From Ciona intestinalis (Eukaryota > Chordata > Ascidiacea > Phlebobranchia > Cionidae): a DNA stretch of 64,000 bases. Position numbers and translations under genes: made by a program. The notes beneath the pieces were generated by a model. The model ran no database searches and was not told the DNA's origin. It saw only the letters and a program-made list of their open reading frames with translations. Positions 23,201 to 35,317 of this stretch are shown in pieces. Position 1 is the first letter of the stretch. Each line of letters starts with the position of its first letter. Where the stretch lies: positions 62,001-126,000 of the forward strand of contig NW_004190444.2 in the NCBI RefSeq assembly GCF_000224145.3, in the 5' to 3' direction.

Positions 23201-25720
23201 AGAGGAGAGGTTACAAAGGTCAAATGAGCGGGAGCAACATGAGGAGCAAATGAGGAGAAGGGAGGAGGAGGAGGGGAGAGTGAAGATGGAGCTGGCGGAG
23301 TTAAAGTGAGTGGAGTTGTGTTATATCTGAATGGGGGTGGGAATTTTAAATTAAATTAATAGATGAACCTTATTTATCCTCGGGTTGCTGGCCACCAACG
23401 GTGTTTGCTTACAAGTTACCACAGATGTAACTTGTTGGGTGGTTTTATTAAATGTTTGGCTTATAGTTTGGCCAATTAGTGACCACTGGGTTGAAGCAAT
23501 TGCCTAGCCCAAAGACAAAATGGTAGCGGTGGCAAACCTTGAACTCAGCATCCTCAAGTTTAGAGCTATAGATAAATAAGTGACATTTATCTATGTCCAC
23601 CCTGCCCCTCTAGGTTTGCACTTATGCTTATAATGTTTTACAGAATCCACCTAGAACACGAAACGAAGACGGTTCGTCAACTCGAGCGTGACAGAGACGA
23701 GTGCGCCACCTTGAGGATAAAACTACACGAACGAGAGAAAGAAATCCAAGAGTTGACTCTTGCTCGCCACCAAGTGGTGGAAGAGTCGCAACGAGCGAAC
23801 GAGACGATCCGAACATCGAAAGTTGATTTGGATGCGATGAAAATGAAAGTACAGAAAGCTCAGATGGAAGCTGAGAAGTAAGTTATGTGTGTATAGGGTC
23901 CTGTGTGCTTGGTATGTGTTTTTTTGTATTTTTTTGTTGTGTAGGATTGTGTGTATGAGTATAAGTTACTGTTTTTTGTTCCAAGGTCATATATTGTGGA
24001 TTTGTGCTTTTAGTTAAAACTTAATTATTACCCGCGTGTTTTACTGACTGACGTTTGTTGCGAATTCCCTTCTTTTTGTTGTTTTAAATATTTTGTTCTT
24101 TGCTGTCGTATTTCAAGAGATTTTATTAAACACACGCAAGTAAAACAAGTTTGATAACCATTAATGACGTAACAATCACTCACCATGTGCCTATGATGTA
24201 ACAATGCCACTTCTCCTCCCCAGAGCAATAGAAGAGAACAAGATTTCTGCTCTTCAGGAGAAACATCGTCTGCAAAGTAGAATCGACCAATTAGAATTCA
24301 AGTTGACAAAAACAACCGAAACGTTGGAGAAAAATAAAAAACAACAGAAAAAGTTAGTTTTGTGTTTTAACCCCGGCCTGAATTCAAACCCAGGATCCCT
24401 GGTTCTCCAACCCCGGCCTGAATTCAAACCCAGAGTTTCTGGTTCTTCAACTCTCTGGCCTAGATTTGAACCCAGGATCCCTGGTTCTCTAACCCTGGCA
24501 TTATACCCCATATATTATAAGATATTTATGTTTAGATGGAAACAATCCATCCAGGAAAAAGTTCGAAGCTTAAATCGTAAAACTGAGCTTTTGGAGGCAC
24601 AGAAGGAACAGCTTGAAATAGAAACAAAAGCTGGAAAGTAAGATATCTATATTATATCTCTCCTAAGTTAGTCTATACGTGATATAGGTTTAACATTTTT
24701 TCTCCAGTAGTTTTTACCCGTAGCGTGTTTTAACGACTGTAGTTTTGTTGTTAATTCCATTCTCTTCGTTGTTTTGATTAATTTGATCTTCGCTATCGCA
24801 TTGAGGAGATAAATATAATTTACATGACATCATAATAACAACTCATGCCATTACAGACACGGTGTATCGATGGAAGAACACAATCGAACCCGACGTCGAA
24901 TACGTGAGTTAAAACGACGTCATGAGGAGTTCCGCCGTGTGGTTGGTATGTCGGACAATCTACCCTTGATGACGTCAACCATGAATCTACGTCATGATAT
25001 GACGGCCATAAGCCCAATTGGTAAGTTTGAGAAGACTTTGTTTTTATGATGGTTTTAATTTAGACATTTAGGTTCTGGATTTTATTTTCTTTAATAGGGG
25101 TAAATATTGCGAGAAAGAACTTGTCAGAAGGGATATTATAAATAATTAAGCCATCTTGGTACGTGATTATAAACATGTTATATAGAACCACGCCCCCACC
25201 ATGTTATAACCTATGGAATAACCACAGGGCTGTTAAACCTGGGTAGCAGGTGGACCTTTAGTTGTTGTACTCTTAAAAGTAAACCGTGAAACAAGTCAGT
25301 ATAACCTTAAAAAAAAATTCCTCAATCTGGGATTTTCTGGGTGCGACGTGTGAATATGAATTTCTGGCTATTTTTGTTGTGGAATTATATAATTTTGGAA
25401 TTATATAATTATGGAATAATATAATTAAAAATGACGTAGGTTTAGCGGATATGACGAACGTGACGTTTAAGGATCAAGGATTACGTCATCAGGATGAAGT
25501 GGCGTTGCTAAGACAACGATTGGATGAGGTTGCCAAGCAACAACAACAACAGATGGAAGCTCTCGATAATTACGTCACGAAGAGCGATCATGACGTTACA
25601 AAGGGACGGACAATGCAACAAGGTGACGTCACAGAGGCGGCGAAAAACGAATCCGTCAGAGGGAGCTATGACTACGACGAAGATTTTGAAGGAAGCGAGA
25701 ATTCAAAAATTTCGACGTGA
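17278..25720 (+). CDS. CEP83: CEP83, centriolar distal appendage coiled-coil protein
   Basis: Exons: 17278-17459, 18120-18249, 19068-19181, 19596-19714, 20207-20336, 20710-20841, 21051-21175, 21560-21681, 23011-23305, 23644-23877, 24224-24352, 24536-24637, 24857-25020, 25440-25720. Phases agree throughout and give 752 residues (human about 700). The protein is almost wholly coiled coil. Matches to human CEP83 (CCDC41) as remembered: [20 protein letters not shown] near the N terminus, [20 protein letters not shown], and [15 protein letters not shown] near the C terminus. CEP83 anchors mother centrioles to the membrane at the start of ciliogenesis. Second copies of two exons (21987-22111 and 22580-22701) follow an N gap; they do not fit the reading phase and are taken as an allelic assembly duplicate. 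A poly(A) signal AATAAA lies at 25893. Confidence 0.93.
18522..18984. mobile_element. Non-autonomous hAT-type DNA transposon, 463 bp
   Basis: Ends CCGCGGTTCCCAAAGTGG (left) and CAGTGGTTCCCAAACTTT (right, complement) are typical hAT termini. A perfect 8-bp target duplication GGTTAGGA flanks it (18514-18521 and 18985-18992). Sub-terminal 'gcgcc' clusters occur at both ends. No transposase frame is present. It sits in CEP83 intron 2. Confidence 0.88.
19350..19510 (+). mobile_element. SINE fragment in CEP83 intron
   Basis: Carries 'ataccgggttcaatgct' (B-box-like), 'gtgggcatatcgcatatg', 'tgtctttgggcaagaca' and 'cccagtggtcgctaatgag', the family body found also at 21300, 50020 and 58376. Confidence 0.6.
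19755..20000 (-). repeat. 98-bp satellite, ~2.5 units, inverted
   Basis: Repeated 'gttaccacgtatgtaactt', 'cttgcatggcggggctatga' and 'gtgttctgtttcatacacct'. It lies in the CEP83 intron before exon 20207-20336. Confidence 0.85.
20010..20206 (+). repeat. Short minisatellite abutting a splice acceptor
   Basis: Units of 'acactccagacacaa' and 'ccttacactccag' are repeated several times. The last unit supplies the functional acceptor of CEP83 exon 20207-20336, and the first exon bases (ACACAA) are part of the repeat unit, so upstream units are near-identical decoy acceptors. Confidence 0.75.
21713..21762. other. Assembly gap (50 N) between duplicated segments
   Basis: The gap separates two near-identical stretches, 20826-21712 and 21763-22732. 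Confidence 0.95.
21763..22732 (+). repeat. Duplicate copy of 20826-21712 (likely second haplotype)
   Basis: The whole stretch repeats the preceding ~890 bp, including the end of exon 20710-20841, exon 21051-21175 (again at 21987-22111) and exon 21560-21681 (again at 22580-22701). Differences are scattered substitutions, mostly silent in the exons, plus one extra 98-bp unit. The first copy's last exon ends in phase 1 whereas the duplicated exon starts in phase 0, so both copies cannot be used in one mRNA. Confidence 0.85.
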
Positions 25721-26943
25721 ATTTCATAGAAATAATATATCGGGAGTATTACGTCATTCGTATAGATGATTTTTATGCTAGCTACGTCATAATCTTTTTA
25801 TTTATTCCTTTTAAATCGTCATTTATGCAGAATTTTTATAAATATGTTAAGCGTGCCAAACGTATGTGACGTCACAACAGCACAAGTTTTGTAATAAACG
25901 AAATCTCGGGAATTTTAAAATACTCGTTTGTAGTTTATAATACTCGTAAAAAAGACAATATTTATTTCTTTAAACACGATAGCGAAGGTCCTATTAATTA
26001 AAACAACGAAGAGAATGAAGTTAGCAACAAAATGGCACTCGTTAGAACGGTGAAAACTACTAAAATTGCCAATAAAAAGCATAGCTGCTAAATCCAATAA
26101 AAAAATCGTAATACAAATAATATATTTGGTGCAATTATTATTAACCGTAACCTTTAAATAAAATATCAATTTTCCGGCGATATAAAATAATTGTTAATAA
26201 TTTCGAATACAGGGATATTCCATTGGTGTTTGACCGGTTTTAATTTGCCCGCGGCAAATATTATGGCCGCATATTTTCACGACAATGCGGTTGATTGGGT
26301 AAACAACATTACCAAGTGCATATCTGCACACACCGTAAAAATCTGCGGCGTTAAACCTCGCGATATTGATAACAAATCGGATGTTAATATTAATCGCAAT
26401 ATTTCCCGCTACAAACACGCCTTTAGGCATCTTTAGTGATCCACACTCAAATCAATTTCAATTTTTCTCCGATTTTCTATTTATTTTGCATTTATCACGA
26501 AGTTCTTTGTTCTTTATTCTAAAAACATTTTCGCGTTTATTAAACTTCCGGTCTAGATGTTAAACAATCAAACCGCATTGTGACGTCATTGAAACAGCAC
26601 GCGGCAAACGAGTAGGACGTCATAAATACATCTATCCACTTAACGAATACATTCGAGAAAGTTTTCACACTAAAGTTTAAACAAACAAATAATTCGAGAA
26701 TTACATTGTTAAGTGATCGTTACGTCACAACACGCTAATTTAGAATTTCGACCGCGATTTTCGCGTTTTTGAGCGAAATCAACGAAAGGTCAAGTTTCTA
26801 TTCGATCATAATGTTCATTATGACGTCATTAACCTTTCATTATTAAAACACAAAGCATTATTGTTTTAATCGAAATGTCGCGATTTAGAATGTTGGTTGT
26901 TTTACAACTTCGCGTACAATTGTTACATTGTGTTACGTCATAC

Positions 26944-27133
26944 AGTAGGTTGGGGGAAGATGGGACACATATTCATTCTTTTTTCTCGTCCCATTCGGTA
27001 GTAAACAAAGAACATTCAACGAATTATAAAACCGTATCCTCACGACTCCCATAGACCGCTGTTAATTGTTTAAAAGACGGCCAGGGTATTTGGATATTAT
27101 GTGATAAAAGTGTCCCATCTTCCCCCACCCTAA
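26944..27133 (+). mobile_element. MITE, same family as 5001-5193
   Basis: Left end CAGTAGGTTGGGGGAAGATG and right end GTGTCCCATCTTCCCCCACC are inverted repeats. The interior again has 'gtaaacaaagaacattcaa' and 'aaccgtatcctcacgactcc'. Confidence 0.72.
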
Positions 27134-27214
27134 AGTTGAAATTGAATTCTAGAATAATAGTGTCATGCACTGATGCGCCAATTTAAAGTACTTATTACAA
27201 ATTATCTTTAAGGT

Positions 27215-27805
27215 TTATACATGGTAACTTGTAAGCGGACACGGGATGTATGAAACAGAACACCCGTGTTATAACGACTGTCGTTGTCCCTGCCATGCGA
27301 GGATAAATAAGTTACATACGTGGTAACTTGTAAGCGGACACGAGGTGTATGAAACAGAACACCCGTGTTATAACGACTGTCGTTGTCCCTGCCATGCGAG
27401 GATAAATAAGTTACATACGTGGTAACTTGTAAGCAGGGACGAGGTGTATGAAACAGAACACCCGTGTTATAACGACTGTCGTTGCCTGCTATGCGAGAAT
27501 AAATAAGTTACATACGTGGTAACTTGTAAGCGGGACGAGGTGTATGAAACAGGACACCCGTGTTATAACGACTGTCGTTGCCTGCTATGCGAGGATAAAT
27601 AAGTTACATATGTGGTAACTTGTAAGCGGACACGAGGTGTATGAAACAGAACACCCGTGTTATAACGACTGTCGTTGTCCCTGCCATGCGAGGATAAATA
27701 AGTTACATACGTGGTAACTTGTAAGCGGACACGAGGTGTATGAAACAGAACACCCGTGTTATAACGACTGTCGTTGTCCCTGCCATGCGAGGATAAATAA
27801 GTTAA
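27215..27805 (+). repeat. 98-bp satellite array, ~6 units
   Basis: Six head-to-tail units, each with GTTACATACGTGGTAAC, AACACCCGTGTT and AACGACTGTCGTT, three short inverted repeats. Units are more than 90% alike by eye. Intergenic. Confidence 0.92.
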
Positions 27806-28344
27806 ATCTAATATTTTATCTAAATTCTAAAACTTTGAAAAGAATTAAAACCATCGAAGTTTCAGCAATAAAAGCAATCTTTTCCGGCCAACTACACTAT
27901 TAAAACTACGTGTCTACTTATTCACACGTGCCCAATTAACACAAATCGGCATCTAAACACAAAACAGCTGTTTTGAATTCGCGAATCCCCATAAAAATAC
28001 GTCATTATCTTGATTATTAGTGAAGAGAATAAACAACTGGAATCGCGCAGTTGTTTTCACTTTGTGACGTCAGAATTCACAACTACGTCACTAAAAGGAT
28101 TGTTTCGTAATGGATACGTCATTATGCGGTAGGGTAGTAAGCAGGAATGAAACCATTTGCGGCAGGAGTTATAAAAACTCAGAAAATGTTTATTTTTAGA
28201 CAGAATGTATAAATTGTGAATTGTTCCTTACAGGGTTTAATAGCCATGGTTTTAATAAACCAAAGCTTTTCATTTATTTTGCCCCCTAGCGAGTTATATT
28301 GTTTTCGAAGGGATAAATAAAAATTGTCATGTTAGTGAGTTAGG

Positions 28345-28505
28345 TAGGCATGTCATTAAACGACTGTCGTTGTCCCGCCATGCAAGGATAAATAAGTTAC
28401 TTACTTGGTAACTTAATAGCGGGTATGAGGTGTATGAAACAGAACACCTGTGTTATAACGACTGTCGTTGCCCCACCATGTGAGGATAAATAAGTTACAT
28501 ACGTT
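28345..28505 (+). repeat. 98-bp satellite, ~1.6 units
   Basis: Same module as 27215-27805, separated from it by about 540 bp of unrelated sequence. Confidence 0.8.
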
Positions 28506-28961
28506 CTTTATAATACACGCATTTGCAGCCAGTTAAACATGAAATGATTTACAGATGAAGTTTCAAACTATATAAGTACAACGTCTGTTATTCTCATGGG
28601 ATACTTCATTATGACGTATTAAATTGTCACAGTTGGTGACTGGGGTTACTTGAGGTTATTCGGGAAGGGTTACTCGGGGTCAAGGTTCAAGTTGATGGTA
28701 AAATATAAACAAGTTTCGTTAAGATTTAACAAAAAAAAAATATTTAAGCAATTTACTTTAAAAGTTTAATACATTTTTTGGTTACAGTTATTTTAATTTT
28801 TTCGGAATGTTTAAAAAAATGTAGAAAAATATAAACATATTTCGGGCAATTTAACGAGAAAATTTTAATATTAAAATTATTTTTATATTTAAAGATTTAA
28901 ATAAAAAAATTTTTAACAAAACTGACAATTGCAAAATCGAGTTAGAACTAAAAGTTTGACT

Positions 28962-30363
28962 ATGGAGGGTTACGATGATGCTAGAGAGATGGTTCCAATG
29001 GGTGACGTCACCAATGACGCAAGGCGTGACATCATGGGAGACGAGTTGCTGCAAGAACTAAGATCTGCTGAAGCATTCGTATCAGAAGGTGAAAAAAAAG
29101 GAGAGAACCGAGAAGAAGAAGGCTCGTTACGTCACACGGGGGGAGAGAAGAAGGCAAACGAGAGCGACGAAGATGCGACGAACGAAGTTAGTTACATCGG
29201 GAGTTTTGGTTCGGACAGTAGATTGAATCGGCAGCTTCGAGATCCAGATTGCCGGTCTATTGTTTCAGCTGGGCGTCGAAGCGTTTGCAACAAACGTGAG
29301 AGTTCGTATTGTGACGAAGAATACAACCCATTATTACGTAGGTCCGGTAACTCTTCGGTTTGGAGTGTTTCGTCGCTGGGTTCGCGAACTTCTAACAACA
29401 AACGTCGATCAAGAACAATGGGAGGGGAGAAGACAGGATCTCAAGATGACGTAGCGAGACTTCCGGTTGATGACGTCACATGTGACGTCACCTCCGGCGA
29501 GGAATTCGTGGTGGTTGATGAGACGGAACCGAAAGAGGAAGGTGATTCGTCGAAACACCCGTCACGTGACGCGTCACCGTCCAATCAGGAGGTAGAAGAG
29601 CCCAAGAAGAAAAAGAAGAAGAAGCGAGTCCGAGGCTTGGACCTTCCAGTGCAGGTGTTCAAGTCTAGAAGCGAGAGGGACCCGGAGTTCATTAACCAGG
29701 ATTTGAGGGTAAGTTTGGGGTTTGTGGGGTTACTTGGGGTTAATAATGAGCGGTTTGGTTGAGGTAGTATTTTGGGGCGATGGGCCAACTGTGGCATAAA
29801 TATTGTTTCGTAATGTGGTTCTTTGTTATTGATATCAAACATTCTCGATGCAGATTAATAAGTATGTCCACAATAAACTCTGGTACTATCTAAAGTACAA
29901 TTAGCACATTAGGACATAACAGACATATTTGCCAAACAAACAACGAAACTATGTCAACTAAATAACCACAATTCGAGTGTAAACAATTGACGTTATAATA
30001 AACCTTGTTACGTCACAGGTAAACTTTGATGACGTCATAGCGGAACCGGAAGGGTATTATACACCTAAATACTCGTGGCATCTTAGTAAAGAGGTGTACG
30101 GGTTTAGCAAGGGATGCTGTTATAGTGTGGCCAGCTTCTTCTGCTCGGTACCCGCAGCTTTCTTATGGGGGATTTGGTTCGCATTTATCGCGTGTTTGAA
30201 TATCTGGCTATTGGTTCCGTTCAGGAGATGCCATAACATCAAGATGTCCTTGTGGAAGGGATTCTGGGGGGTGACTGTGTCCTCCATATTTGATCCCATA
30301 TTCCAAAGTATTGGAATGGTGTTTAATAATATGAGGGTACAAACGGATAAATACGAAGTATGA
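28962..30363 (+). CDS. Caveolin with long N-terminal extension
   Basis: Exons 28962-29708 and 30019-30363, phase 0 junction, 363 residues; vertebrate caveolins have about 150-180. The signature FDDVIAEPEG opens exon 2, followed by the scaffolding region, the hydrophobic hairpin VPAAFLWGIWFAFIACLNIW, a Cys-containing segment (FRRCHNIK) and the C-terminal FDPIFQSIGMVFNNMRV. Caveolins oligomerise in the inner leaflet of the plasma membrane and, with cavins in vertebrates, shape caveolae. The extra 249 N-terminal residues are acidic and Ser-rich and end in a run of seven lysines. The exon carries several TGACGTCA octamers read as DVT. ATG 28962 is the first in-frame ATG. A possible poly(A) signal lies at 30511. 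Confidence 0.92.
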
Positions 30364-33300
30364 AGTACAACGTTGGGATTTGGGAGCATTGGAGGATATT
30401 ATAACTTTTCTATCGTGATTTCAAAATAGCCGAACAACTAATATATATATGCACTAACTTAACCAGTATATATAGAAGATCGTGTGTGACGTAACAATGT
30501 ACTGAGCGACAATAAATTTGAATGACGTCATTTGATTGACACCTTGTACGTTGATTGACAGATTAAGACTGTTATAGAAGTTCTATATAATAACGAGAGA
30601 TACAGTTACTTAGGAAAGGCGTATGTATGTATTATGTATATAGCGAATTGCAATAAGACATGTGATAGCAATACATTTAACTATTTTCGAATACGACAGA
30701 AAAGAACCAAGTCAATAAAACGAGAGAAGGGAATAAGCAACAAAACTACAGTCGTCAAAAATCCCAAACCAGGGCTTACTTGGAAGTATATTGAATATTG
30801 AATAAAGCCATGATTGCCAATTACTAAGTTTACATCATGTATAAAAATGCTTGCTACATTTATGCAGAATCTAACACATCTACGTAAGTTGATATAATCC
30901 CAAGAATATGGGATATCTTGTTTACGTAACCACATAGCAAGTGAAATATAAATGTAAGACCGAAACTAATATCTGGATACATTTTGACGCCGTATAACAT
31001 GAGCATTTAAACTTATAATCAAATATCATCAGTAGTTCATGTCCTGATAGACGTTGGAATCATATTAACAACATAACAGTCGGTGTCTATAATAAATAGT
31101 GACGTAATCGTTGCTTGGCAACCGACAGCCAATAGGGATTTGAGGTGAGCTAAACCTGGACTATCAACCAACCAATCAGAATCGTTCGTTTAAATCGAAA
31201 AGCAATCGACTTATTTTATAAAAAAAAATTTTTTTAACAGAAATAACAGGATTAATATAACATAGCTTTTTTTCTTTTAAATACGATAGCGAAGATAGAA
31301 AAACGTCAAATAAAAGCGTGGCTACTGAATCTACACAACGGTATAAATATAAAGAAAAAAGTTTTCAGAATCGTTATTTTTAACATGGTGTAAAATAAAG
31401 GTATTTAAACCATCAGTTTCAAGCACTAGCAAAGTTAATTTTTTTGGCAATGTTGTGTTAACTTGATTTTAACGTTGTATTAGCAGTTGGAGCAAATTAA
31501 AAGTTAGTTAGAAATGCTGTTGCTGTTAAAGCTGTTGATAGTAATGTCTACGCTTTTGGTACACGCGGTGCACCCGCCTTATAATAGCAGTTCAAGCGAA
31601 TACTTTAAATTCAATTAAAATTCTGATTTATTTACGACCGTAAGCCTCGAACCCATGACCCTTTGTTCTCGAAAATACTTAATATGTTTAGTTTACATGG
31701 TATTAGGGGTCATTATCGGTCACTTGGTGACATTGTAGGGGTCACTATCGGTCAACTTGAGCGTGTGGTCTCCCATGCGCCCGGGGCCAGACCACTTTGA
31801 TGGAGCTCCAAGCAGTAAACACAGATGTATGTGATTAAGCTATGAATCATATTAGATCAAATTCAACATGAACTTTATTGAAAATGCCGAACACGAGTTT
31901 TTCCACTTAAGATACTTAATGTCGAATTCCAAGCAGAGGTATTTGGTTGTTCATTATAATGCATTGCAGACGAAAAATATAAAAAAATTTAAATATAAAA
32001 TAATAATAGTAATTTAATACGCGTAGTATGTTCGGTTTAAAGCCCACGATTTTTAACCGATGCGTTTGCAAGTATTTAGGGCTTAGGCTATACGTTTTTA
32101 TATCGTTTTGCTGCTAATTTCCTTCTCTTCGTTGTTTTAATGAATTTGATCTTTAAAATCGTATTAAAAATACTGAATAAAAATGATTTTAATTTAGTGT
32201 TAAAATGATCATTAATGAAGTATTTGTACGGGCTAATTTAAACGTAGGGTTAAATTTAAATCCAGACAAAACGTGTCTTCACTGATCGTTAAACAAGTTT
32301 TTGCGCCAAAACCTTTACTTGAAACAAACCGTGTAATCTCCTTCGTGTTTAACCGTGACAGGCATGTGCAAAGGTCGATTTTTCGGCAAAAGTTCAGGTT
32401 CTGACGTCATAAAATAAATTATGACGTCATATAAACTTTCTCGATTCGGAACAAAAGATTTCACCCGTTAAATAAAATTATGCAGAAGCCAAAAACCATT
32501 TTGTCGCGAATCTTAGACGCGTATGGTTAATGTAATAAACATGGTAGTAGCCCCTGGCTATATAGGTGTACATACATTCCTATGATAAAGCTATGTAAAC
32601 TTAGCTACATATACCGGTACCTTATGCGTTTTATATGCCGGGGATTATTTAACTTTTAAGCTCACAGAACCAGATCCTATGAGCCAGTTGGCGACTAACC
32701 AAAAGTTTTTTTTAACTTAATTTTATATGATAATTTTGAAAAAATGGCACGAAAAATTTCACAATAATTATTGTAAATAAAGTTTTATGGTACACCTATA
32801 TGCCCGCTTTGCGGCACGCCAATCTAATGTAACACACATGCGGCGCACCTTATATACGTCATCAGTGGTCTACAAATTAACCCACAAGTATTAAGTAAAG
32901 CTGATGGGTATATCACATTAATACAGTATACGTTATCACCTTGGTTATTTACCACATACATTGTTAACAAATACAACCAATTCATACGTCATAATACTCG
33001 TGTCTTTATATCACAATGCGGATTACAGTTTTACGTAACAAACATAATTGTTGCGATGATTAGACCGTAATAAAACGACAAATTTAAATGAAAATAAATT
33101 GAACTCAGCAGCCGTTTAGAAGGTATAAGACTCACCAACGGTTAAGTACAGGTCGTATAAGCAAACATATCGAATATTTAAAACACCACTTTTACAATAA
33201 TTTACATGTTTCTGTGTTTAACTACAACGAATATTACAAGCACACACAACGCACTCGCATATAATTAACACAGCAATGCTAATGACATACACACGTCTCT

Positions 33301-33936
33301 ATGTCGTCACAAGCATGCCTTTGTTAACTCATGTGTTACTTTATGTCGTAATATAGGTTGATTTGTGATGTCACATGTTGCGCTATGTCGTCACAGAATT
33401 GGTATATGACGTCATTGCCAAAAACAAGGCCCCTTATAATATTTCTATTGTAACAATACGTAACATCCGGTCAATATTCTAGAAAATATTCTGGACTTAA
33501 GTTCATTAACGCGTCATAAGAAATGCATTATGCGTAATAAGTCATTATTCGGGAATTAATGACGTAACAAGGCTCGTGATGCAATTAATATTTATGACGT
33601 CATACTACAAGGTTTAAACTGTGTTGTTTTATTATTACGTTACAATATAATTTATAAATAATAAAAAAAATATTTCGAATCTTTACTGTTAGCAAATAAT
33701 ATTGATTGTTCTTTTATAACTTTAATAGAATTAAGGCGGGACTAGAACTTTCACACGTATTGGTGTTAATAAGCAAGCAGCAACTCGTAAGCTGCGAACG
33801 AAGTGATGTGAAAAAGGGTAAGCGAAGAAAAAAGCTCCGTTCGCATCTGTTCGCGCTCGTCTATCGCCTGCCACTAGAGCATAAGTTGCAGCGAGCTCCC
33901 AGCACAATCGAAGTCGAGTTTAGGTAAACAACAACT
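30364..33936. other. Intergenic region between the two caveolins
   Basis: About 3.6 kb of AT-rich DNA. It includes copies of the ~100-bp dispersed element (30690-30760 inverted, 31265-31310 partial inverted, 32085-32170) and TGACGTCA sites (30522, 32403, 32421, 33408, 33595). No exon with caveolin or other recognised sequence was found. Promoter elements of the second caveolin presumably lie in the last few hundred bases. Confidence 0.6.
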
Positions 33937-35317
33937 ATGGCAGAAAACGGAGAACAGAAAGGTGATTTCGAAGCACAACACGAAGCTGCAACCCCGGGAA
34001 AAACTGAGTCCGTTGGCGGGAATTCAGCACCCGGAACCCCGGGGTCGAGACGTTCTGGAACCAATGACGCGACGAGGCGTTTCGATTCTGACGATGATGA
34101 CGTCACAAAGCCCTGTGATGAGGTAAAAGTGCCGATCGACGAAAGCGGGATGGACAATGTGGAACTTGATTCGGTTAAAGAGGTAAAACTCGAACAACCA
34201 AAGTCCAAGTCCAAGAAACAGAAAAAAGAGAAAAAGGAAAAGAAACCAGACACAACTGACTACGTTAACAGGGACCCTAGGAACCTGCAGGAATCCGTAA
34301 AGGTAATTATGGCTTCGTAACAGCGGTTTACAGCCGCGATTTAATTGTGTAATTACGCCGGATGAGAACGTTTTTTAAAAGGATATTTTTCCAGTATTTT
34401 TGCGCTGATGTTCGTTTTAAATAATTTTTCACGCGGATTCTGCAGTCAGTTCCTCGCAATCTAGTTCTTGGAACGTCATAACAGCGATTCACAGTCGCGG
34501 TTGGACCGTCGATAACACACGCTTACACACAACTGCAGCGGCTGCTTTAATTTAAGAATATTGTGACGTCACAAGCTTAAAGCGGACCAGCGCGCAGGGA
34601 TTATGACGTATAATTAAGGGAACCAATTTAGTTGTTACACTACAGCGCCCATCTACGTGTTACGTAACATATACGTAATAATGACATCATTTTTGTTCAC
34701 AGGTTAACTTTGCTGACATCATAGCCGAACCTTCGGGAGCACATAGCTTCAATACGGTATGGGGAACGAGTTACAAGGTGTACTCGGTTACGAAATACTG
34801 GGTGTACCGGATAATGACCCTCGTATTCGGCGTGCCATGCGCATTGATATGGGGCGTTTACTTTGCTTGCCTTGCTTTCTTAAGCATTTGGTGGATCATG
34901 CCGTGTATTAGATGTCTCGGTATCAAGGTAAGCGTTATAATATGTATGTATGTATCTGCTGTATATTTAGATAAGCGATAAACAACTGAATATTTGGCAC
35001 TAGTGAAGAATTCTCCGTAACGACACAGATTAGGAAATACGGTTCAGTATGGGAGGATTCTTTACTAGCATCGAAAATCTCGCGTATTTTGCCACACATT
35101 TAATCAATTTATATTTATATGTAAAAATAAGCTGTTGATTTTGCGTGTAACATACGTAACAGAGCACATTATGACGTCACTTACCTTTCTATTCTAGATC
35201 AACTTCATTGGAAAGATTTGGTCGCTTACAGTTCGAACAATTCTCGATCCAGTTTTCGAATCGATCGGGCTTCTTTTGAGTCGAATCCGGATTGTGATGT
35301 CACTGAGGAGAGACTAG
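33937..35317 (+). CDS. Caveolin (second tandem copy)
   Basis: Exons 33937-34302, 34703-34927 and 35198-35317, all phase 0, 236 residues. The conserved core is closer to vertebrate CAV1/CAV3 than the neighbour: FADIIAEPSGAHSF, TKYWVYRIM, the intramembrane hairpin FGVPCALIWGVYFACLAFL, the palmitoylation-type MPCIRC segment and LDPVFESIGLLLSRIRI. The N-terminal ~120 residues are charged with a Lys-rich stretch. It has an extra intron inside the membrane/C-terminal region that the upstream caveolin lacks, so the copies are an old tandem pair in which one gained or lost an intron. Expected at the plasma membrane as a caveolar coat protein. Confidence 0.94.

Larger units (their letters stand above)
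25721..28961. other. Intergenic region CEP83 to first caveolin
   Basis: About 3.2 kb. It holds the CEP83 3' UTR (poly(A) signal at 25893), an inverted copy of the ~100-bp dispersed element (25965-26040), an odd segment open on both strands (26191-26436), a MITE (26944-27133) and two 98-bp satellite blocks. Several TGACGTCA palindromes occur (for example 25868, 26581, 26820, 28064). No gene was recognised. Confidence 0.7.

Noticed and set aside
27215-27805. CRISPR-like array
   Set aside because: Units are contiguous with no unique spacers, and the DNA is animal nuclear.
33861-34253. 130-codon minus-strand frame rich in Ser and Phe
   Set aside because: It is antisense to caveolin exon 1 and mirrors its composition.
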